Shown here in pieces: positions 1 through 5,174 of a stretch of DNA of 5,174 bases (positions within the stretch are counted from its first letter, which is position 1; each line of letters opens with the position of its first letter). Below the pieces are notes generated by a model that saw nothing but the letters and a program-made list of their open reading frames with translations, was not told where the DNA came from and made no database searches. The position numbers and the translations under genes are program-made. The stretch is from Trueperaceae bacterium (GTDB lineage Bacteria > Deinococcota > Deinococci > Deinococcales > Trueperaceae). Location: assembly GCA_007130445.1 (NCBI GenBank), contig SLSM01000092.1:1-5174 (forward strand). Direction: 5' to 3'.

Positions 1-870
1 GAGGGCGAGGCGCTCGCGGCGGCGGCGGACGCCGCCGGGATCGCGCTGCTCGTCGTGGCGGACGGTCGTATCGCGCTCGCACGCCTGAGCCGAGCGCTCG
101 ACGCCCGGCCGGCGCCCGCCGAACCCGGCGTCCACCCCAGCGCGAGCGTCCACCCCAGCGCCGTCATCGGCGCGCACGCCAGGGTCGGGGCGGGCACCGT
201 GATCGCAGCCACGGCCCGTCTCGGCGATGGCGTCGTGGTCGGTCCGCTGTGCAGCGTCGGCGCCGGCGTCGAGATCGGCGAGGAGACGGTCCTGCACGCG
301 CGCGTGACGCTCTACGACGGCGTGCGCCTGGGGCGGCGCTGCATCGTCCACGCCGGCGCCGTCGTCGGCGCCGACGGCTTCGGGTACGCCTTCGGACCCA
401 GCGGTGCCGAGAAGATCCACCACCTCGGGGGCGTCTCGATCGGTGACGACGTCGAGATCGGCGCCAACACCTGTGTCGACCGCGGCACCCTGCACGACAC
501 CGTCGTCGGGAACCGCTGCAAGCTCGACAACCTGGTCCAGATCGGCCACAACGTGCGCATCGGTGACGACGTCGTCGTCGCCGGGCACAGCGGCATCGGT
601 GGCAGCGCCCGGATCGGTCACCGCGTCGTGGTCGGCGGCGCAGCGGCCATCGCGGACCACGTCGCGATCGGTGACGACGCCCGACTGGCCGGACGCTCCG
701 GGGTGACGAAGGACGTGCCCGCGGGCGAGGCGTGGGGGGGCTTCCCCGCACAGCCGTTCCGACGCTGGGTGCGCGAACGCTACCTGATCGGGCGGCTCGA
801 GACGATGTGGCGCCACGTGCGCGGCGTCGGGGCCGACGATGCCACCCCGGGCGAGGCGAAGCGCGCGTGA
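1..870 (+). CDS. lpxD: UDP-3-O-acylglucosamine N-acyltransferase LpxD (5' partial)
   Basis: LpxD transfers a (3R)-hydroxyacyl chain from ACP to the 2-amine of UDP-3-O-acylglucosamine in the cytoplasm, the third step of lipid A synthesis. The frame is open from base 1 and the first codons (LLVVADGRIALARLSRAL) match the end of the LpxD N-terminal uridine-binding domain. The GTG at 55 is therefore internal, and the real start lies outside the window. Next comes a left-handed beta-helix of hexapeptide repeats (VHPSA, AVIGA, ARVGA and so on, about bases 130-700), interrupted by the family signature GADGFGYAF (near 367-393) and CVDRGTL (near 472-492). The catalytic histidine is in IGHN, at bases 547-549, matching His239 in E. 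coli IAHN. A C-terminal helical segment (PFRRWVRERYLIGRLETMW) follows the helix, as in the family. About 289 residues are visible against about 341 in E. coli, consistent with only the N-terminus missing. LpxA-type alternatives are ruled out by GFGYAF and the N-terminal domain remnant. The stop overlaps the lpxC start by four bases. Confidence 0.95.
   Translation, partial: EGEALAAAADAAGIALLVVADGRIALARLSRALDARPAPAEPGVHPSASVHPSAVIGAHARVGAGTVIAATARLGDGVVVGPLCSVGAGVEIGEETVLHARVTLYDGVRLGRRCIVHAGAVVGADGFGYAFGPSGAEKIHHLGGVSIGDDVEIGANTCVDRGTLHDTVVGNRCKLDNLVQIGHNVRIGDDVVVAGHSGIGGSARIGHRVVVGGAAAIADHVAIGDDARLAGRSGVTKDVPAGEAWGGFPAQPFRRWVRERYLIGRLETMWRHVRGVGADDATPGEAKRA
128..161 (+). repeat. Tandem 16-base direct repeat within lpxD
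   Basis: The 16-mer gcgtccaccccagcgc occurs at 128-143 and again at 146-161, a period of 18 bases. This equals one hexapeptide coil and encodes two successive VHPSA turns at the start of the beta-helix. The repeat reflects protein structure and similar codon choice, not a separate DNA element. Confidence 0.8.
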
Positions 871-1664
871 GCGCCGGCCCGGTGGTGGGCGTGGGCGTCC
901 ACTCGGGTGAGCGCTGCAGCGTCCGACTCCACCGCGAGGACGGCCCGATCCGCTTCCGCCTGGGGCGCTTCGAGGTGGCCGCGTGTGCCGCCGCGGTCGT
1001 GGCGACGCCGCGCTGCACCGTGCTGGGCGACGACGGCGTGCGCATCGCGACCGTCGAGCACCTGATGGCGGCGCTGCGCGTCGGCGGCTTCTGGTCCGGT
1101 GTGGTCGTCGAGGTGGACGCCCGGGAACTGCCGATCCTCGACGGTTCGGCCGAGCCGTGGACGGAGAGCGTCAGCGCGCTCGGACCGCCGCCGCCGGCGC
1201 CGCCGACGTGGCATCCGCGTACCCCAGTGGCGTTCGGACACGGGCGGAGCCGCTTCGTGTGGCGCCCTGGCGAGGAGCGTCTGGAGGTCGCGATCGACTA
1301 CGCCCACCGCGCCATCGGTGCGCAGCGCTGGGCGGGCACGCCGGCGTCGTACCGCGACGTGTTGGGTGCGCGCACCTTCGCCACCGCCGAGGAGGTGCAT
1401 GCGCTGCGCGCGGAGGGGGGCCTGAAGGGCGCCGAGGAGGGCCGTGGTATCGTCTTCGCGGACGATGGACCATCGACGCCGCTGCGCTGGCCCGACGAAC
1501 CCGTTCGCCACAAGGCGCTCGACGCGCTCGGCGACATCGCGCTCCTGGGCCGCCCCCTGGGCGGCTCGCTGTCGATCGAACGCGGTTCGCACGCCGCCCA
1601 CGTGAGCTTCATGCTGCACCTGAGCCATCACCTCCCACCCGACGTCGGACCGGATCCCACGTGA
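867..1664 (+). CDS. lpxC: UDP-3-O-acyl-N-acetylglucosamine deacetylase LpxC
   Basis: LpxC is the zinc-dependent, committed deacetylase of lipid A synthesis, removing the 2-N-acetyl group from UDP-3-acyl-GlcNAc in the cytoplasm. The 265-residue product begins with GVGVHSG near residue 8 and has TVEHLMAAL, where E64 is the general base and H65 a zinc ligand (E. coli E78/H79). LPILDGSAEPW follows. ARTF in domain 2 matches the E. coli hydroxyacyl-passage residues T191/F192. VRHKALDALGD supplies zinc ligands H215 and D219, plus K216 and D223. SHAAH gives H242, the equivalent of H265. All catalytic residues are present. GTG at 867 is chosen because it overlaps the lpxD stop (GTGA) and upstream in-frame sequence does not resemble LpxC. 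A gagg at 853-856 is a weak ribosome site. The protein is compact against about 305 residues in E. coli: roughly seven residues shorter at the N-terminus and with a clipped C-terminal tail. Confidence 0.95.
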   Translation: MSAGPVVGVGVHSGERCSVRLHREDGPIRFRLGRFEVAACAAAVVATPRCTVLGDDGVRIATVEHLMAALRVGGFWSGVVVEVDARELPILDGSAEPWTESVSALGPPPPAPPTWHPRTPVAFGHGRSRFVWRPGEERLEVAIDYAHRAIGAQRWAGTPASYRDVLGARTFATAEEVHALRAEGGLKGAEEGRGIVFADDGPSTPLRWPDEPVRHKALDALGDIALLGRPLGGSLSIERGSHAAHVSFMLHLSHHLPPDVGPDPT

Positions 1665-2641
1665 ACCCCAGCGTGCGCGTCGCCGTCATCGGTTTCGGCG
1701 TCATGGGGCGCCATCATGCCAACGTGTACGCCGCGCTGCCGGGGGTCGAACTCGTGGCGATCGTCGACCCGGACGCCTCGCGACGGCTCGATGCCAGCGA
1801 GCGACACGGCTGCGCCGCATACCCGGACGTCGAGACGATGCTGGCCTCCGAACACGTCGACGCCGCGAGCATCGCGAGTCCCACCAGCACGCACTTCGCG
1901 CTCGGCACGACGTGTCTGCAGGCCGACGTGCACGTGCTGGTCGAGAAGCCGGTCGCCACGCAGGTCCACGAGGCCAAAGCGTTGGCGGCGTTGAGCCGCG
2001 AGCGTGGCGTGGTGATGCAGGTCGGCCACATCACCCGCTTCTACAAGGCGGTGCAGCAACTGCGCCAGAGCGTGCGCCGGCCCTACCTGATCGATGCGCG
2101 GCGCCTGACCCCGAGCGCTCGCATCCGCGACGTCGGCGTGATCCTCGACCTGATGATCCACGACATCGACATCGTCCTCGGGCTGGTCGACAGCCCGGTC
2201 GCCGAGGTGAGCGTCGCCGGTCACGCGCTCAACGGCTCGCCGTTCGAAGACGTCGCGGCAGCTCAGATCACCTTCGCGAACGGCTGCATCGCACGCTTCC
2301 TGGCCTCGCGCGTCGCTCCGGACGCCGAGCGCTCGCTGGTGGTGGCGGAAGCGACGCGCACCTACCGCCTCGACTTCGCCCGGGAACCGCATACCGAGAT
2401 GGCGATCTACCAGGCCCGGCCGACGGGTGACGAGGGGAACCACGTGCATGTCGACAGGCACGTGATCTACGAGGACAACCCGCTGCGCAAGGAGCTCGCG
2501 CACTTCCTCGAGCGCATCCGGCTCTCGGCGACGCCGATCGGCACGCTCGACGACGACCTGCGCTCGCTCACCCTCGCCACCGATCTGATCCAGCGCTTGC
2601 GCCCGCACGCCGAACCACTGATCGTCGCCCACGCCGACTGA
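1661..2641 (+). CDS. Gfo/Idh/MocA oxidoreductase, probable UDP-GlcNAc 3-dehydrogenase (GnnA-like)
   Basis: This is a 326-residue NAD(P)-dependent sugar dehydrogenase of the Gfo/Idh/MocA family. The N-terminal Rossmann fold opens with VAVIGFGVMG (GxGxxG at residues 11-16). VLVEKPVAT contains the catalytic-type EKP motif (E95-K96-P97). The C-terminal domain has GHITRF and LDLMIHDIDI, where D163 and H167 form the DxxxH motif and H167 is the likely acid/base partner of K96. The GHIxRF, LMIHDIDI and FANGCIARFLASRV segments resemble a subgroup I recall encoded within lpx clusters of other diderms. GnnA, known from Acidithiobacillus and Leptospira, oxidises the 3-OH of UDP-GlcNAc so that GnnB can install an amine, giving amide-linked acyl chains in lipid A. 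That substrate is inferred from family and location; no gnnB is visible here. GTG at 1661 overlaps the lpxC stop by four bases and places the Rossmann motif at the expected distance. The frame stays open upstream to about 983, but that stretch is lpxC in another frame. Confidence 0.85.
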   Translation: MNPSVRVAVIGFGVMGRHHANVYAALPGVELVAIVDPDASRRLDASERHGCAAYPDVETMLASEHVDAASIASPTSTHFALGTTCLQADVHVLVEKPVATQVHEAKALAALSRERGVVMQVGHITRFYKAVQQLRQSVRRPYLIDARRLTPSARIRDVGVILDLMIHDIDIVLGLVDSPVAEVSVAGHALNGSPFEDVAAAQITFANGCIARFLASRVAPDAERSLVVAEATRTYRLDFAREPHTEMAIYQARPTGDEGNHVHVDRHVIYEDNPLRKELAHFLERIRLSATPIGTLDDDLRSLTLATDLIQRLRPHAEPLIVAHAD

Positions 2642-2714
2642 ACTGCCGGCGTGGCGTGCGACGTGACGTCGGCGGGCGGAGACGGCGGCGCCTCGGGCGC
2701 GCCGGAGCGTGCGG

Positions 2715-2720
2715 TAGACT
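2715..2720 (+). promoter_or_regulatory. Candidate -10 element of a leaderless fabZ promoter
   Basis: The hexamer TAGACT matches TATAAT at four of six positions, including the key first TA and last T. It ends six bases before the fabZ ATG, so a usual -10 to start-site distance puts transcription initiation on the A of the ATG (2727). No Shine-Dalgarno sequence precedes fabZ, which fits a leaderless message. It lies in the only sizeable gap in the window, 2642-2726. No convincing -35 hexamer is seen at the expected distance (around 2692-2697, ctcggg), so the call is tentative. Confidence 0.35.
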
Positions 2721-2726
2721 CGCGCC

Positions 2727-3155
2727 ATGCACGGTTTCGTCGAGCGTGTCCTGCCACACCGCTACCCGTTCCTGATGGTCGACGCGTTCGTGTCGCAGAG
2801 CGGCGACACCTTCGAGTGCCTGAAGAACGTGAGCCACAACGAGCCCCACTTCCAGGGGCACTTCCCGGGTGAGAGCGTCATGCCCGGCGTCCTGATCCTC
2901 GAGGCGCTCGCGCAAGCCACCGCCGTCGGCCTGGCCGCGCGCGAGGGCGACGAGGGAGGCGGCGGTAGCATCGGCTACCTGACCGGCATCGAGAGGGCGC
3001 GCTTCCGCCGCAAGGTCGTGCCCGGCGATCAGCTCCGCCTGACCGGCACGATCACACGCTTCCGGCGCGGGCTGTGCACGGTCGACGCCGTCGCGCTCGT
3101 CGGCGACGAGATCGCGGCCGAGGCCACGCTGTCGTTCCTGTTCGCCACCGCTTGA
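2727..3155 (+). CDS. fabZ: 3-hydroxyacyl-[ACP] dehydratase FabZ
   Basis: FabZ dehydrates (3R)-hydroxyacyl-ACP to trans-2-enoyl-ACP in type II fatty acid elongation. It draws on the same hydroxyacyl-ACP pool that LpxA and LpxD use, and so often sits in lpx operons. The 142-residue product has the usual length and single hotdog fold. LPHRYPFLMVD lies at residues 9-19. The NEPHFQGHFPG segment carries the catalytic His45, and VMPGVLILEALAQ carries the catalytic Glu59; the 13 residues between them are the family spacing. PGDQLRLTG and the closing EATLSFLFA strand also fit. A glycine-rich loop at about residues 75-80 is slightly unusual. FabA is less likely because the LPHRYPFLMVD and QGHFP context is FabZ-type. 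The ATG at 2727 is the only sensible start. It lies 85 bases after the oxidoreductase stop, with a promoter-like hexamer just upstream. The stop lies five bases before the lpxA ATG. Confidence 0.96.
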   Translation: MHGFVERVLPHRYPFLMVDAFVSQSGDTFECLKNVSHNEPHFQGHFPGESVMPGVLILEALAQATAVGLAAREGDEGGGGSIGYLTGIERARFRRKVVPGDQLRLTGTITRFRRGLCTVDAVALVGDEIAAEATLSFLFATA

Positions 3156-3160
3156 CCACG

Positions 3161-3931
3161 ATGCCGCCACGGGTCTTTGATCGCGCCGAGGTCGACCGCA
3201 GCGCGGAGCTCGGCGAAGGCGTGGTCATCGAGGCCGGCGCCATCGTGGAGGCCGGGGTGCGGATCGGTCCGCGCACCGTGGTCCGCGTCGGGACGGTGTT
3301 GCACGCCGGCACGCAGGTGGGCGCCGATGCGCGTCTCGGACCGTACGCGGTCGTCGGCGGCGAACCGATGGACACCCGCTACCGCGGCGAGCCGACGCGC
3401 GTGGTGCTGGCGGACGGGGTGGTGTTGCGCGAGTTCGTCAGCGTGCACCGCTCCACCGGCGAGGCGACCGAGACGTCGATCGGCGCGGGCACGCTGGTGA
3501 TGAGCGGCGCGCACGTGTCGCACAACTGCGTGGTGGGAGAGCGCTGCGTGTTGACGACGCAGGTGCAGCTCGGCGGGCACGCCGAGGTGGGCGACGACGC
3601 CGTGCTGGGCGCGAACGCGCTGGTGCACCAGTACTGCCGCGTCGGGCGCGGCGCGATGTTCGGCGCGGCCAGCGGGACCAACAAGGACGTGCTGCCGTTC
3701 CTGATGGCTCGCGGCAGCCCGGCGCGCCACTTCCGGCTCAACCGGGTCGGCCTGCTGAGGCGCGAGACGCCCGCCGAGACCTACGCCGCGCTCGAGGCCG
3801 CGGTCAGGGCCTTGCGGCACCGCGACACCGAGCGCTTCGCGGACCTGTCGCGCGCGCACCCCGCGGTCGCGGAGCTCCAGGCCTTCGTCGCCTCGTCGCG
3901 CCGCGGCGTGGCGCGCTTCCATGGTCCCTGA
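3161..3931 (+). CDS. lpxA: Acyl-ACP:UDP-N-acetylglucosamine O-acyltransferase LpxA
   Basis: LpxA starts lipid A synthesis by moving a (3R)-hydroxyacyl chain from ACP to the 3-position of UDP-GlcNAc; it works as a cytoplasmic homotrimer. The product is 256 residues (E. coli 262). A hexapeptide-repeat beta-helix spans about residues 10-180, containing the LpxA signature YRGEPTRV (about 74-81). AHVSHNC gives H118 and the catalytic base H121 (E. coli H125). LGGH and LVHQYC give equivalents of H144 and H160. The C-terminal part is the usual helical domain, ending in SSRRGVARF, close to the E. coli STRGLIR end. The residue aligned with the E. coli chain-length position G173 is alanine (A169, codon 3665-3667). 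ATG at 3161 is chosen; a TTG at 3152 overlapping the fabZ stop would add three residues and cannot be excluded. No clear ribosome site is seen, and coupling to fabZ is likely. The stop is two bases before the lpxB-like start. Confidence 0.96.
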   Translation: MPPRVFDRAEVDRSAELGEGVVIEAGAIVEAGVRIGPRTVVRVGTVLHAGTQVGADARLGPYAVVGGEPMDTRYRGEPTRVVLADGVVLREFVSVHRSTGEATETSIGAGTLVMSGAHVSHNCVVGERCVLTTQVQLGGHAEVGDDAVLGANALVHQYCRVGRGAMFGAASGTNKDVLPFLMARGSPARHFRLNRVGLLRRETPAETYAALEAAVRALRHRDTERFADLSRAHPAVAELQAFVASSRRGVARFHGP

Positions 3932-3933
3932 GC

Positions 3934-5174
3934 GTGGCCGGGCCGCGCGTGGTGCTGGTGAGCAACGGACCCGGAGAGCTGACCACCTGGGTCCGCCCCA
4001 CGCTGCGCGCCTGGCGCGCGCTCGACCCCAGCGCGCACGTCTCGATCGCGTTGATCCCGTGCCAGTTCGCCAGCGGTGGCGAGGCCGACCTGGCGCGCAC
4101 CTTCGGCGCCGACGCCGTCACCACGCCCGCCGACTATCTGCGGGCGGCGGCAGCGGGGCGCGCGCCGAGCGCGCTGGTCGGCGCGGAGCACGCCTCGGGC
4201 GTCGTGCTGTCGATGGGTGGCAACGGGGCGCTGGCCGCCGCGCTGGGTCGCCGGCTGGGCTACCCGGTGATGCGCTACAGCTTCGTCCCCTACCTGGCGC
4301 GCGGCATCGAGCGCCTGTTCGTCCACGACGAGGGGACGCTGCGCAAGGCTCGACGCCTGGGCGTGGCGGCCCGGCGCGTCGAGGCCATCGGCAACCTCGT
4401 GGCCGACGCGCTCGAGGTCAGCGATCCCGTGCCCGACCCGGGAGACCCCCACGTCCTGCTCTTGGCCGGCTCGCGCGACGCCTTCGCGGTGCACCTGATC
4501 CCGTTCATGATCGCGCTCGCCGACGCGCTGCACGAGCGCTACCCCGAAGCGCGCATGGTCTGGCCCGTCAGCAGTCTCCTGTCGGCCGAGGCGATCGAGG
4601 CCGGCATCGCTGGGCGGCACGCCGACACGCTCGGCGGCGCGGCCGGCAGGCGCGAGGGCGACGACGTGGTGGCGCCCGGTGGTGCACGCATCCGGATGGT
4701 GCGCGAGCATGATCGACCCGGACAGTTGCAGGTCGCGACCGTGGCCGTCACCATCCCCGGCACCAACACGCTCGAACTCGGGATCGCCGGCGTGCCCAGC
4801 GTGGTGATGCTGCCGATGAACCGGCCCGAGATCATCCCGCTCGAGGGGCCGGGGCACTGGCTCTCGCTGCTGCCGCTGGTCGGCACGCCGCTGAAGCGCT
4901 GGGCAGTGCGGCTCTTCGTCGAGCGGCTCGATTACCCCGTGTCGCTGCCGAACCAGTTCACCGGCGAGCCGCTGATGGTCGAGGTCACGGGGGTGGTCGA
5001 CGTCGCCGGGGTCGCGGCAGCCGTCGCGCACCTGGTCGACGACGTCGACGATCGCAGGCGCCGAGCCAACCGGCTGCGCGCGACCATGCCGGGACCGGGC
5101 GCCGCCGAGCGCCTGGTCCGGCGGGTGTACGAGCTGCGCGAGTGGCCGCTCGCCGCGGCGCCCGCCCCGGCTGC
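3934..5174 (+). CDS. LpxB-like lipid-A-disaccharide synthase family glycosyltransferase (3' partial, divergent)
   Basis: 413 codons are open from GTG 3934 to the window end without a stop. By family and position the product should join UDP-2,3-diacylglucosamine to lipid X, forming the beta-1',6 disaccharide at the membrane face (LpxB, family GT19). Supporting features: an N-terminal loop SNGPGEL (residues 10-16) where LpxB has its GE-S-GD loop; LLLAGSRDAF (GSR at 179-181), matching the LpxB PGSR motif; PGTNTLELGIAGVP (GT at 276-277, E281), matching SGTAALE; and YPVSLPNQFTGEP (about 334-346), matching the YVSLPNLLAG motif. It is divergent: the PDFN and SVWAW motifs of the E. coli protein are replaced by MGGNGAL (94-100) and SFVPYL. 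A stretch at about 229-262 looks like an insertion before the acceptor motif. The visible part already exceeds E. coli length (382), so the true end is probably near. GTG is chosen because the conserved first beta strand starts at once. It may be a canonical LpxB replacement or an LpxB-related enzyme of different specificity. Confidence 0.8.
   Translation, partial: MAGPRVVLVSNGPGELTTWVRPTLRAWRALDPSAHVSIALIPCQFASGGEADLARTFGADAVTTPADYLRAAAAGRAPSALVGAEHASGVVLSMGGNGALAAALGRRLGYPVMRYSFVPYLARGIERLFVHDEGTLRKARRLGVAARRVEAIGNLVADALEVSDPVPDPGDPHVLLLAGSRDAFAVHLIPFMIALADALHERYPEARMVWPVSSLLSAEAIEAGIAGRHADTLGGAAGRREGDDVVAPGGARIRMVREHDRPGQLQVATVAVTIPGTNTLELGIAGVPSVVMLPMNRPEIIPLEGPGHWLSLLPLVGTPLKRWAVRLFVERLDYPVSLPNQFTGEPLMVEVTGVVDVAGVAAAVAHLVDDVDDRRRRANRLRATMPGPGAAERLVRRVYELREWPLAAAPAPA

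Noticed and set aside
55..57. GTG at 55 as the lpxD start
   Set aside because: The frame is open upstream to base 1, and the residues on both sides match the LpxD N-terminal domain, so the gene is simply cut by the window edge.
164..1045. Minus-strand open frame with very arginine-rich product opposite lpxD and lpxC
   Set aside because: The arginine runs arise from reading GC-rich hexapeptide-repeat DNA in the opposite direction; there is no domain or plausible start context.
983..1660. N-terminal extension of the oxidoreductase frame reaching back through lpxC
   Set aside because: The extension translates the lpxC region in another frame to R/A/G-rich sequence without homology. The Rossmann motif begins just after GTG 1661.
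2687..2703. Small inverted repeat (ggcgc ... gcgcc with a seven-base loop) between the oxidoreductase gene and fabZ
   Set aside because: Only a five-base stem with no following T run. Such short GC palindromes are expected by chance here, so it is not a credible terminator.
1628..2728. A 366-codon minus-strand open frame opposite the oxidoreductase gene
   Set aside because: The translation has no recognisable domain and has the composition typical of an antisense shadow of a GC-rich gene. The + strand gene has full family motifs.
3921..4712. A 263-codon + strand frame starting at ATG 3921, overlapping the start of the lpxB-like gene
   Set aside because: Its product is R/A/G-rich with no motifs, whereas the frame from GTG 3934 carries the LpxB-family motifs and stays open to the window end.
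3781..5031. A 416-codon open frame on the minus strand opposite lpxA and lpxB
   Set aside because: It is antisense to clearly conserved genes, its product is low-complexity and rich in R, H, A, G and D, and long antisense frames are expected in DNA with this much third-position G/C.

Overview
The window carries a single-strand block of lipid A (Raetz pathway) genes. From left to right it reads lpxD (5' end cut by the window edge), lpxC, a Gfo/Idh/MocA-family oxidoreductase of the GnnA type, an 85-base gap, fabZ, lpxA, and a divergent lpxB-like glycosyltransferase still open at the right edge. All genes are on the + strand. Apart from the 85-base gap, neighbours overlap or are separated by only a few bases, so this is almost certainly one transcription unit or two closely coupled ones (lpxD-lpxC-oxidoreductase and fabZ-lpxA-lpxB).

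The DNA is very GC-rich, with strong G/C preference at third codon positions. Three of the five visible starts are GTG, and recognisable Shine-Dalgarno sequences are scarce. The gene set indicates a diderm bacterium that makes lipopolysaccharide or a lipid A-like glycolipid. I cannot name the phylum. The LpxB-like protein is unlike the proteobacterial enzyme, and the -10-like hexamer placed directly before the fabZ ATG suggests leaderless transcription. Both weakly suggest a lineage outside the Proteobacteria, but this is inference.

The genes fit together as follows. FabZ and LpxA compete for (3R)-hydroxyacyl-ACP. LpxA acylates UDP-GlcNAc, or UDP-GlcNAc3N if the oxidoreductase really acts as GnnA. 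LpxC deacetylates the product, LpxD adds the second acyl chain, and the LpxB-like enzyme would condense two monosaccharide units into the disaccharide. Two steps are not in the window: UDP-diacylglucosamine hydrolysis (LpxH, LpxI or LpxG), and the aminotransferase GnnB that a GnnA pathway needs.

I found no RNA genes, mobile elements, CRISPR arrays or convincing terminators. There is no previously undescribed system here. The points most worth checking are the GnnA-like dehydrogenase without its aminotransferase, the divergent LpxB that lacks canonical motifs, and the candidate leaderless promoter before fabZ.
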